Of a stretch of DNA of 64,000 bases, positions 15,305 through 22,861 are shown piece after piece. Both the position numbers and the translations under genes were made by a program. The notes under the pieces are model-generated. The model was not told the origin of the DNA, searched no databases, and saw only the letters and a program-made list of their open reading frames with translations. Source of the DNA: Kineosporia aurantiaca JCM 3230 (GTDB lineage: Bacteria > Actinomycetota > Actinomycetes > Actinomycetales > Kineosporiaceae); contig JODP01000009.1 of the NCBI GenBank assembly GCA_000719025.1, positions 1 to 64,000 on the forward strand. Direction: 5' to 3'. The stretch's first letter is position 1. Every line of letters begins with the position of its first letter.

Positions 15305-16782
15305 ATCCGGTTCGCGGGGATGAAGAGCACTGCGCAGACTGCGACCAGCAGGCCGACGAGCAGCCATCGGCGGCTCGGGTGGTGGCGCTGACCGGTCAGT
15401 TTGTCCGAGTTGCGGATGAGTCGGCGCACGTCGTGCGGGGTCGCGAACCAGAGTGAGAGGCCGACCAGGTTGCCCAGGAGGATGGCCCCGGCCAGGGACG
15501 CTCCCCAGACGTGCCGTTCGACCGGGTCCCAGATCGTGCAGAGAATCACCAGCGCCGGCCAGGAGAGCGCGCCGACCCCCAGGGCGGTGGTCAGGCGGTG
15601 CCCGCTGACCTGGTCCATCATCCGCCGGCCGTACTTGCCGACATCGGCGGTGGCGGCCCGGTTCAGGGTGCGCACCCAGCTCATCGAGTAGGGCCGGGCC
15701 GAGCGCTGGGCGCGGGCCAGGCCGGCCAGGGCGTCCGCGTCGTCCGGCACCACCCGCAGCAGCCGCTGCCAGGCCGAGGCCTCCTCGCCGTAGCGACGTT
15801 TCGCCCGGGCCAGCCGGGCCGAGAGCTTGGCCTCGTCGATCTCGTCGTAGGTGCGCGAGCGCAGCAGGTTCAGCGCTTCCTCGGCCGGTACCAGCTGGCC
15901 GCGGTTGAGATAGGACGTCACCAGGGCCCATTCGGCGACCTGGTTCTCGAACGTCTCCCGCAGCGCGGCTTTTGCCGCCCGCGAGGCTTCGGACGGGTTG
16001 ATCGTGGTGAGGACCACGGCCCGCCAGGCCAGCACCGCCCCCGTCGGCGGAGCCGAGGCCAGCACGGCGAGGGCGGGCAGCGGCAGGTTCTGCTTGAGCA
16101 GGCAGCGCGCGGCCACGATCAGCACCGCCGGCTCCCCGGCCCCCAGGAACGGTGCGACCACGGCCAGCCCGGCCTGGGCCTGGTCGGCGTCCAGCAGCAC
16201 CCGGGCCCGGGCCACCGCCTCGTCCGGCTCGGCCGAGGTCATGCCGGGGTGTTCGGCCACCGCCTTGCGCACCTGCTCGTGCAGCCCGGCGAAGTCCGGG
16301 GCCGGGACCCCGCTGCCGACCGGGATCAGCGCCTGGTTGCCGCTGATCAGCTGCTGGCGGCCGTTCGGATTGCGGGTGAGCAGCAGGTGCGGGTCGACCC
16401 CGATGTGCCGCAGGCTGCGGATCCGGCGCAGCTCGTCGAGCCCGGCCGGGGTGACCTGGGTGCCGCGAAGATCCAGCCAGCGCAGCTGTTTGCAGCGCCG
16501 GGCGATGATCCGGAGGTCGTCGTCGGTGGCCGGGATCCCGGCGAGCGAGAGCCCGCGCAGATGCATCGGGATGTCGATCAGCCGACGCAGGACCTGAGGG
16601 CCGGCGTCCAGCGCGACCGGGAGCCGGCGGATGTCGATCGGGCCCTGCGCGTCGTACCACCGTTCCCAGCCGGTGCGGGTGGCCAGCAGGTAGGTGCCCA
16701 GGTACATCCCGTCGTGCCAGGAGTCCAGGGCCCAGACAGGCCTCTGGATCATGATCGGTCCGGGCAGGCTGGTACTGGCCAT
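15301..16782 (-). CDS. LRR/TPR-containing C-terminal membrane protein, function unknown
   Basis: A 493-residue protein with an unusual domain order. Residues about 70-130 look like two or three leucine-rich repeats (RGLSLAGIPATDDDL, LRWLDLRGTQVTPAGLDELR). Residues about 170-385 are Ala-rich helical repeats of TPR type. Three transmembrane helices follow near 398-418, 427-447 and 472-488, so the N-terminal repeats probably face the cytoplasm. No catalytic motif was found. The gene starts 11 bases after the stop of the AAA+ gene, so the two are almost certainly one operon; the protein may be a membrane-bound adaptor or substrate of that ATPase (inference). Confidence 0.75.
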   Translation of the reverse strand: MASTSLPGPIMIQRPVWALDSWHDGMYLGTYLLATRTGWERWYDAQGPIDIRRLPVALDAGPQVLRRLIDIPMHLRGLSLAGIPATDDDLRIIARRCKQLRWLDLRGTQVTPAGLDELRRIRSLRHIGVDPHLLLTRNPNGRQQLISGNQALIPVGSGVPAPDFAGLHEQVRKAVAEHPGMTSAEPDEAVARARVLLDADQAQAGLAVVAPFLGAGEPAVLIVAARCLLKQNLPLPALAVLASAPPTGAVLAWRAVVLTTINPSEASRAAKAALRETFENQVAEWALVTSYLNRGQLVPAEEALNLLRSRTYDEIDEAKLSARLARAKRRYGEEASAWQRLLRVVPDDADALAGLARAQRSARPYSMSWVRTLNRAATADVGKYGRRMMDQVSGHRLTTALGVGALSWPALVILCTIWDPVERHVWGASLAGAILLGNLVGLSLWFATPHDVRRLIRNSDKLTGQRHHPSRRWLLVGLLVAVCAVLFIPANRI

Positions 16783-16793
16783 CGCTGAGCGGA

Positions 16794-18032
16794 TCAGCCG
16801 ATCTTGTGGGTACGCAGGTAGGTCCGCAGCTCGTCGAAGTCCTCACCCGTGCCGGCGTGGGCCAGGAAGGTGGCCGCGGTGGAGAGCCAGGCGCGGGTCG
16901 AGGGCGGGGTGTCGCGCAGCGCGGACTGTAGGTCGGCGTTGGTGACCGGGCTGACCATGCCCACCTGCATCGAGCGTTCCAGCGCGCGTTCGGTAGCGGC
17001 CTCGACGAGGCGCACGAGGTCGGCACCGGAGAACATCTCGGTACCCCGGACCAGCGAGGCCACGTCGATATCGGGGGCCACTGGCCGACCTTGGAACTGC
17101 AGCCGGAGCAGCGCGTCCCGGGCGGGTGCGTCTGGGGGTAGCACCAGCACCGTGCGGTCGAAGCGGCCGGGCCTTCGTAACGCCTCGTCCACGTCCCAGG
17201 GGGCATTGGTCGCGGCCAGTACGTAGACCCCGTCGTTGCTGGCCATGCCGTCCAGCTCGACCAGCAACTGGTTGACCACCGCGCGGGCCTGGTCAGTGTT
17301 GCGCCGGGAGCGACGACCGCCGATGGCGTCCAGTTCGTCGAGGAACACCACGCCCGGCGTCTCCTGCCGGGCCTGACCGAACAGGCGGGCGATGTTCTGC
17401 TCGCTCTGGCCGAAGTAACTGCCGTAGATGTCGGCCGGGGTAGCCGAGAAGAACCGGGCCCCTAGCTCACCACTGAGCGCGCGGGCGATGAACGTCTTGC
17501 CGGTGCCGGGCGGGCCCCAAAGCATCAGACCGCCGCGCAATTGCTTGCCGAACGCCTCGCGCAGCTGCGGGTTCTGCATCGGCCCCAGCAACGACCGCTG
17601 CAGGCGCTGCTTCACGTCCAGCATGCCGGCCACGTCGGCCAGCGTGACCAGGTTCGGGTCGCTGGAGTCCCAGCCGATGGTCTCGGTCACCGGTTCCAGA
17701 ACCGGGGACGCCGGGGGCGGCTCGATCTTCAGCTCGCCTTCAGGGGTGGTGGCCGAGCCGGTCAGCAGCGCGCTGTGCACCGCGCGGTACCCCTCGGCGA
17801 GCTGCTCGTTGCCCGTCGCGGCGGCGGCTGCGGCCGCCAGCGAGAGTGCGGTGGTGTCATGAGGGGACGCTGCGAGCGCGGCGGTCGCGTGCTTGAGCGC
17901 CTGCTCCGCCTCGCCCGCGGACAGGTAGAGCCCGGCCAGATGGACGCGCAACGGAACGCTGGTCGGGTCGGTGGGCGCGAGATTCGCCGCTGCGCTCTCC
18001 AGAGCCTGGAAAACCGACCTGTCCACCGTCAT
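16794..18032 (-). CDS. TPR-AAA+ ATPase (FtsH/Cdc48/spastin-type AAA domain)
   Basis: A 412-residue protein: N-terminal helical repeats of TPR type (about 5-90), a linker, then one classical AAA module (about 125-370). Walker A is GPPGTGKT at 173-180, Walker B VVFLDELDA with DE at 232-233, and the second region of homology ATNAPWDVDEALRRPGRFDR at 274-293 supplies arginine fingers. There is no protease domain. Such proteins remodel or unfold partners, often as hexamers. ATG 18032 is used, with GAGG about four bases before; a GTG at 18026 is possible. Directly upstream of the LRR/TPR membrane protein gene, with which it should form an operon. Confidence 0.88.
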   Translation of the reverse strand: MTVDRSVFQALESAAANLAPTDPTSVPLRVHLAGLYLSAGEAEQALKHATAALAASPHDTTALSLAAAAAAATGNEQLAEGYRAVHSALLTGSATTPEGELKIEPPPASPVLEPVTETIGWDSSDPNLVTLADVAGMLDVKQRLQRSLLGPMQNPQLREAFGKQLRGGLMLWGPPGTGKTFIARALSGELGARFFSATPADIYGSYFGQSEQNIARLFGQARQETPGVVFLDELDAIGGRRSRRNTDQARAVVNQLLVELDGMASNDGVYVLAATNAPWDVDEALRRPGRFDRTVLVLPPDAPARDALLRLQFQGRPVAPDIDVASLVRGTEMFSGADLVRLVEAATERALERSMQVGMVSPVTNADLQSALRDTPPSTRAWLSTAATFLAHAGTGEDFDELRTYLRTHKIG

Positions 18033-18141
18033 CCGCCTCGTGCCCTCTCGTCCACCCTGGTAACACCACTTACTCGCAACGTGCTCATACCGACGCAAGC
18101 CGACCCCAAGCGTCCGTTCACAGTACCGACCCGTCCAGTTC

Positions 18142-18159
18142 CCCGGGAGGGTTCCCGGG
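18142..18159. repeat. Perfect 7-bp hairpin in the AAA+ / polyol dehydrogenase intergenic region
   Basis: CCCGGGA-GGGT-TCCCGGG lies in the 294-bp divergent intergenic region (18033-18326). Role unknown; the rest of the region shows no gene. For the AAA+ gene a GTAA..TTAC inverted pair surrounds a possible -10. Confidence 0.45.
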
Positions 18160-18314
18160 ACTCGTTGGTCGAACACGACATCGGCAGGTCATCGCCGCAT
18201 CCTCAGTCGGTCGGCGGAAAGAGACGCGGCGACTACGCAGAGGCATTCGATGACCGTTTGCGGCGAATCCCTGACCGCTTCGCCCCAGGGGTGGGGCCGC
18301 GCGGGGCAAAGTCC

Positions 18315-18326
18315 TATCGTGACAGC
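18315..18326 (+). promoter_or_regulatory. Leaderless promoter -10 box
   Basis: TATCGT (18315-18320) is six bases before the GTG at 18327; no Shine-Dalgarno sequence is present. Confidence 0.6.
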
Positions 18327-19829
18327 GTGACAAGTGCGAAAGCGACGCCGCTGAGCCAGAAGACGCTGCCCGACCTCGACCCGCGGGTGGCCAGACCGCA
18401 GTACGACCGATCCGCGGTCAGCGTGGGGATCGTCCATTTCGGGGTCGGCGGTTTCCACCGCGCCCATCAGGCGATGTACCTGGACACGCTGATGAACCAG
18501 GGTAAGGCGCTGGACTGGGGCGTCTGCGGGGTCGGGGTGATGCCGTCGGACAAGGCGATGCAGGAGGCCCTGAGCAAGCAGGACCACCTGTACACGCTGC
18601 TGCTCAAGGACGGGCAGGGACACCTGGACGCCCGGGTGATCGGCTCGATCGTGGACTACGTCTACGCCCCCGAGGACCCGCAGCGGGTGCTTGAGGTGAT
18701 GACCGCCCCGACCACCCGGATCGTCTCGCTGACGGTCACCGAGGGTGGCTACAACATCGACAACACCACCGGCGCTTTCGACGTCGACAACCCGGCGATC
18801 GTCGCCGATGTCGAGGGCCGGCGCCGCGGTGAGCCGCCGGTGACGATGTACGGCTACGTGGCCGAGGCAGTGCGACTGCGTCGCGAGCGCAACATCCCGC
18901 CGTTCACGGTGATGTCCTGCGACAACATTCAGTCCAACGGAGAGGTGGCGCGCTCGTCGATCGCGGCGTTCGCCGGCCTGCTCGATCCGGACCTGGCCGA
19001 ATTCATCCGTACCGAGGTGCCCTTCCCGAACGCCATGGTCGACCGGATCACCCCGGTCACCACCCCGGACGTGCTCGAGGCGGTGGCCGGCTTCGGGATC
19101 GACGACGCCTGGCCGGTGGCCTGTGAGCCGTTCACCCAGTGGGTCCTGCAGGACGCGTTCGGCCTGGGCCGGCCGCCGTTCGAGGACGTCGGGGTGCAGA
19201 TGGTCGCCGACGTGGAGCCGTACGAGCTGATGAAGCTGCGGCTGCTGAACGCGGGACACCAGGCCATCGCCTACGCCGGGATGCTGTGCGGGTACACGTA
19301 CGCCCACGAGACCGCCGCGGACCCGCTGTTCGTCCAGTTCCTGCGCGACTACTGGAACACCGAGGCCCGGCTGACCCTGCCGGAGGCGCCCGGGATCGAC
19401 GTCGACGAGTACTGCGACACGCTGGTCGAACGGTTCGCCAACCCGCAGGTGCGGGACACGCTGGCCCGGCTGGGCTCCTACGCCTCCGACCGGATCCCCA
19501 AGTTCGTCGTGCCGGTGATCCGCACCAACCTGGCCAATGGACTGGTCAGCACCCGGGCGATCGGGATCGCGGTGACCTGGGCCCGGTACGCGGAGGCGGT
19601 CGACGAGCAGGGGCAGCCGCTGACCATCGTCGACGTGGAGAAGGACGAGGTGCTGGAGCGGGGGGCCCGGCAGAAGGACGACCCGCTGGCGCTGGCCCGG
19701 TCGACCCGGTGGTTCGGGGACCTGGCCGACGACCCGCGCTTCGCCTCGGTCTACACCGAGCAGCTGGCGCTGATCCACGAGGTGGGCGCCCGCGAGTTCC
19801 TCACCTGGCTGAACGCCCAGCCCAAGTAA
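18327..19829 (+). CDS. Mannitol-dehydrogenase-family polyol dehydrogenase
   Basis: A 500-residue member of the long-chain polyol dehydrogenase family (mannitol 2-dehydrogenase, arabinitol dehydrogenase, fructuronate reductase). The N-terminal Rossmann segment IVHFGVGGFHRAHQ (near 33-46) binds NAD(P), and KLRLLNAGHQAIAYAG (near 303-318) carries the catalytic Lys and His. Likely reaction: reversible oxidation of a polyol to a ketose in the cytoplasm. The convergent neighbour is a xylulokinase, which points to D-arabinitol (or a similar polyol) to D-xylulose, then phosphorylation; mannitol to fructose cannot be excluded. GTG 18327 is set by the -10 box TATCGT six bases upstream. Confidence 0.9.
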   Translation: MTSAKATPLSQKTLPDLDPRVARPQYDRSAVSVGIVHFGVGGFHRAHQAMYLDTLMNQGKALDWGVCGVGVMPSDKAMQEALSKQDHLYTLLLKDGQGHLDARVIGSIVDYVYAPEDPQRVLEVMTAPTTRIVSLTVTEGGYNIDNTTGAFDVDNPAIVADVEGRRRGEPPVTMYGYVAEAVRLRRERNIPPFTVMSCDNIQSNGEVARSSIAAFAGLLDPDLAEFIRTEVPFPNAMVDRITPVTTPDVLEAVAGFGIDDAWPVACEPFTQWVLQDAFGLGRPPFEDVGVQMVADVEPYELMKLRLLNAGHQAIAYAGMLCGYTYAHETAADPLFVQFLRDYWNTEARLTLPEAPGIDVDEYCDTLVERFANPQVRDTLARLGSYASDRIPKFVVPVIRTNLANGLVSTRAIGIAVTWARYAEAVDEQGQPLTIVDVEKDEVLERGARQKDDPLALARSTRWFGDLADDPRFASVYTEQLALIHEVGAREFLTWLNAQPK

Positions 19830-19835
19830 GACCTT

Positions 19836-19947
19836 CGTGATCATGGAGTTCTTCCCCCGTGATCATGGAGTTCTTCCCCCGTGATCATGGACTTCCCCTC
19901 GGGGAGAAAGTCCATGATCACGGGGGATTTTCTCCATGATCACGAAA
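19836..19947. repeat. Array of 22-base repeats: three direct, two inverted copies; possible bidirectional terminator
   Basis: Units starting at 19836, 19858 and 19880 share CGTGATCATGGA(G/C)TTC and a C-rich end, with exact 22-base spacing. Two copies in the opposite orientation fill about 19904-19947. The centre folds as a long hairpin (GTGATCATGGACTT.. 19881 with ..AAGTCCATGATCAC ending 19921). TGATCA occurs five times in about 110 bases. It separates two convergent genes. Confidence 0.85.
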
Positions 19948-19960
19948 GGGTTTGGGGGGG

Positions 19961-21385
19961 TCAGCGGTTGGCGGTCAGGTCGCGGACCTCGGCGTACTGC
20001 TCGCGGACCTGGGGGGTCAGCGTGCCGGTGGGCAGGACGAGCGGGGCGCCGCTGGCGGACCACTCGGGCTGGGCGTCGGCGCCGGAGAGCACCCAGGCGG
20101 CCTGGCGGGCGGCTCCGTCGGCGACGTATTCACCGGGGGTAGGAACCAGCACCTCGAGGCCGAGGATGCCCGGGGCGAGCTGCTGCACGGCCTCGGACTG
20201 GGCGGCGCCGCCGATCAGGAACGCCCGCTGGACCGGCACTCCCGCCGCCCGCAGCGCGTCGATGCCGTCGGCCAGGGAGCACAGCAGGGCCTCGACGGCG
20301 GCGCGGGCGATGTGGGCGGGCGTGGTGTTGGACAGGCGCATGCCGTGCAGGGCCGCCGTCGAGCGGGGCCGGTTGGGCGTGCGCTCGCCCTCGAAATAGG
20401 GCACCAGCACCAGGCCTTCGGCACCCACCGGAGCCTGCAGGGCGAGCTTGGCCAGGCCCTGGTGGTCCACCCCGAGCAGGCCGGCCGCCCAGTCCAGCAC
20501 CCGCGCCGCGTTGAGCGTGCAGGCCAGGGGCAGGTAGCGGCCGGTCGCGTCGGCGAAGCCGGTGACCAGGCCGGAGCCGTCGGCGGTGGGGGCACCGGCG
20601 ATCGCCGAGACCACGCCCGAGGTGCCGATCGACACCGCGACGTCACCCGGCTGCAGGGCCAGGGCCAGCGCCGCCGCGGCGTTGTCGCCGGCGCCGGGGC
20701 CGAGGATCGGGGTGGAGCCGCCGAACAGCGCGGCCGTGCCGGCGCCCGCCTGGTCACGCGGGCCGAGCACGCGGGGCAGGACCGCGTCGTGCCCCAGGGC
20801 CCGCTCCAGCAGATCCGACCGGTAGCCCTCGGACGCGGGGGACCAGTAGCCGGTGCCCGAGGCGTCGGACCGGTCGGTGACCAGGCCGTCGAACCCGGAG
20901 CCGGCGAATCCACCGGCGAGCTGCCAGGTGAGCCAGTCGTGGGGTAGGGCCACCGCGTGCGTGCGGGAAGCATTTTCCGGCTCCGCGTCGCGCAGCCACC
21001 GCAGCTTGGTGACGGTCAGCGAGGCCACCGGGACTGAGCCGATCGCGTCGGCCCACTGCTGCTCGTCGAGCTCGCCGATCAGGTCGGTGGCGGCCTGGGC
21101 GGAACGCGTGTCGTTCCAGAGCAGCGCCTCCCGGACCACCTCACCGGCGGAATCGAGGGCGATCATGCCGTGCTGCTGCCCACCCACGGAGAGCGCAGCG
21201 ACGTCTTCGAGGCCGCCCGCGTCGGCCGCGGCGGTCTGTAGCGCTTCCCACCACGCGCTGGGGTGCACCTCGGTGCCGTTGGGGTGCGGGGCCCGGCCCG
21301 ACCGGACCAGCTCTCCGCTCTCGGCGTCGCGAACGACGATCTTGCAGGACTGGGTGGACGAATCCACCCCGGCGACGAGGCTCAT
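19961..21385 (-). CDS. xylB: Xylulokinase
   Basis: A 474-residue FGGY-family carbohydrate kinase. The N-terminal phosphate loop GVDSSTQSCKIVV, the substrate-side Gln/His pair GGQQHGMIALD, the WNDTRS segment and the C-terminal nucleotide site FLIGGAAQSEAVQQLAP are all characteristic of bacterial xylulokinases, as is the overall length. Reaction: ATP + D-xylulose to D-xylulose 5-phosphate, feeding the pentose phosphate pathway. ATG 21385 is preceded by AGGAG. No xylose isomerase is adjacent; the convergent polyol dehydrogenase could instead supply D-xylulose from D-arabinitol. Confidence 0.92.
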   Translation of the reverse strand: MSLVAGVDSSTQSCKIVVRDAESGELVRSGRAPHPNGTEVHPSAWWEALQTAAADAGGLEDVAALSVGGQQHGMIALDSAGEVVREALLWNDTRSAQAATDLIGELDEQQWADAIGSVPVASLTVTKLRWLRDAEPENASRTHAVALPHDWLTWQLAGGFAGSGFDGLVTDRSDASGTGYWSPASEGYRSDLLERALGHDAVLPRVLGPRDQAGAGTAALFGGSTPILGPGAGDNAAAALALALQPGDVAVSIGTSGVVSAIAGAPTADGSGLVTGFADATGRYLPLACTLNAARVLDWAAGLLGVDHQGLAKLALQAPVGAEGLVLVPYFEGERTPNRPRSTAALHGMRLSNTTPAHIARAAVEALLCSLADGIDALRAAGVPVQRAFLIGGAAQSEAVQQLAPGILGLEVLVPTPGEYVADGAARQAAWVLSGADAQPEWSASGAPLVLPTGTLTPQVREQYAEVRDLTANR

Positions 21386-21536
21386 GACGCTCCTGAACGA
21401 TCCACCGACGGTCCACTCTGGCCGCCTGGTCACGGTTCTTCCAGAATACGGGTCGGTTTTGCGCTGCGGGTCGCCGATGAGTTGTGACGCTCGCAGGCGT
21501 CCCTAGTTCCTAGAGGTTCTGAGGGACGGGGGCGGC

Positions 21537-22241
21537 ATGACGGAGCTGGGTGGGGTGACCGCGGTGATCGCCGGGGTGGGTACCGGGTTCGGGCCGGCCG
21601 TCGCTGAGGCACTGACTGACGTCGGGGCTTTGGTCGTGGGGGTAGGGACGAATTTGGGGACGCTGGTGAGGGCGCTCGGGGTCGGTTTCGTTCCCGAGGC
21701 GGAACCTGAAAGCAACGCGGGGCGGGAAGCGCTGCTGCGCAGGTATGACCCTCGGCTTCTGGTGATTACGGAGGACGCTTTCGGGTGGGTGGACGCCGCG
21801 TCGGACCTGACGGAGGACGCGGTCGTCCTGACGGTTTCCAGAAATGCGTACCGAGATTTGGTTCCTGACCCACGCTGGGTGGGCGTCTGGGTCGGTCCCG
21901 ACGCCGGGGTACAGCTCCCGGGGGTGACCTCCCGGCTGGCTGCCGAGCTGCGTCCTCTGCTGGTCGATGTCGAAGTAGGTCTGCGGGTGGCCGAGCTGGC
22001 CGAACGGGCGCTGTGCCGGGGCGAACAGCTCGCCGCGGCCTACCGCCTAGGAGCCGACGGCCTGGTCGGACTGATCGGCCTGGTCGGCCCGGTCGGCCCG
22101 GTCGGCCGGGAAAGTCTCAGCCCTGGTGAGCCCGCAGCAGCGGTAGCCAGATGTCGTCCACGATCTGCAGGATCACCTCGTCCGGTACCGGGCGCAGGGT
22201 CAGCATCGTCTCGTGCCGGAACAGATCGAACGGAAGCGTGA
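21537..22241 (+). CDS. Hypothetical SDR-like protein with a doubtful C-terminus
   Basis: A 234-codon frame. Its first 35 residues resemble a nucleotide-binding beta-alpha-beta unit (VTAVIAGVGTGFGPAVAEAL, then ALVVGVGTN), as in degenerate short-chain dehydrogenases, but no Tyr-xxx-Lys is present. Residues about 175-190 are a low-complexity run from five 9-base repeats (22059-22103). After that the frame enters the 3' part of the opposite-strand TetR gene and looks non-coding, so the true protein may end earlier through a frameshift or stop I cannot see. GGGGGCGG precedes ATG 21537. Function not assigned. Confidence 0.45.
   Translation: MTELGGVTAVIAGVGTGFGPAVAEALTDVGALVVGVGTNLGTLVRALGVGFVPEAEPESNAGREALLRRYDPRLLVITEDAFGWVDAASDLTEDAVVLTVSRNAYRDLVPDPRWVGVWVGPDAGVQLPGVTSRLAAELRPLLVDVEVGLRVAELAERALCRGEQLAAAYRLGADGLVGLIGLVGPVGPVGRESLSPGEPAAAVARCRPRSAGSPRPVPGAGSASSRAGTDRTEA
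22059..22107 (+). repeat. Five tandem 9-base repeats
   Basis: Units GGCCTGGTC, GGACTGATC, GGCCTGGTC, GGCCCGGTC, GGCCCGGTC follow without gaps and encode GLV/GLI/GPV steps in the frame starting at 21537. Confidence 0.8.
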
Positions 22242-22761
22242 CCACTCTTTCCGGCAGACCGGACGGGCACTCGCCGCGCGCGGCGGCGCGCTCGGTCAGC
22301 ATCCGCATCCCTCCGCCGCGCCCTCGGAGCATCTCGCGGCGCAGGTCGGCCGGGCTGGTGCCGCTCTCGGCGAAGTAGGTGCCGAGCTGGACGCTCATCA
22401 GGGCGGCCAGGCTGCTGCGGTCACCGTTGCGGGAACGCAGGAGGCTGATCACGTCCTCCCGTAGGGAACCCGTGTCCGGGATGGGAAGCGCGGTCAGGTC
22501 AGCGTGCCGGCGGACGGTCGCGCGCAGTAGATCGCCCCGCGTCGGCCAGCGCCGGTAGAGCACCGGCTTGCTGGTCTGGGCCCGCTCCGCGATCGCGTCG
22601 AAGGTGAAGCCGTTGTACCCGCCCTCGGCCAGAACTTCCCAGGCCGCGTCCAGGATCGCCGCCTCCAGCGCGGCGCCGCGCCGGCGGGTGGCCTTCTCCG
22701 GCTCTTCGGGATCCACCCGTTCACCGGTGGCCGACTGATTCTGGTGCGTCACGGCGTCCAT
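22117..22761 (-). CDS. TetR-family transcriptional repressor
   Basis: A 214-residue TetR regulator. The N-terminal helix-turn-helix reads FTFDAIAERAQTSKPVLYRRWPTRGDLL (recognition helix at about 62-75, in the part TSKPVLYRRW). The C-terminal ligand-binding domain is of the common actinobacterial type that follows the YRRW motif. It is divergent from an EmrB/QacA-type exporter gene whose promoter carries a 20-bp inverted repeat, so it most likely represses that exporter until a drug-like ligand binds. The last 125 bases overlap a frame on the other strand that is probably not translated there. Confidence 0.9.
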   Translation of the reverse strand: MDAVTHQNQSATGERVDPEEPEKATRRRGAALEAAILDAAWEVLAEGGYNGFTFDAIAERAQTSKPVLYRRWPTRGDLLRATVRRHADLTALPIPDTGSLREDVISLLRSRNGDRSSLAALMSVQLGTYFAESGTSPADLRREMLRGRGGGMRMLTERAAARGECPSGLPERVVTLPFDLFRHETMLTLRPVPDEVILQIVDDIWLPLLRAHQG

Positions 22762-22795
22762 TGTCCCGTCCCGCCCGCTCTCTCATAAGACCCTC

Positions 22796-22824
22796 TTGCG
22801 TATCTTAATCGCCCGGTCTACCTT
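22796..22824 (+). promoter_or_regulatory. Promoter of the MFS exporter gene
   Basis: -35 TTGCGT (22796-22801) and -10 TACCTT (22819-22824) with an ideal 17-bp spacer. Confidence 0.65.
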
Positions 22825-22826
22825 CG

Positions 22827-22846
22827 AAGAAACGAATCAGTTTCTT
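22827..22846. promoter_or_regulatory. TetR operator candidate
   Basis: AAGAAAC-GAATCA-GTTTCTT has perfect 7-bp arms and begins three bases after the -10 box, covering the expected transcription start, upstream of the Shine-Dalgarno GAGGAGGACAGG. Confidence 0.7.
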
Positions 22847-22861
22847 ATTGAGGAGGACAGG

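Noticed and set aside
19836..19947. Possible CRISPR array
   Set aside because: Units are contiguous without spacers, partly inverted, and no cas genes are present.
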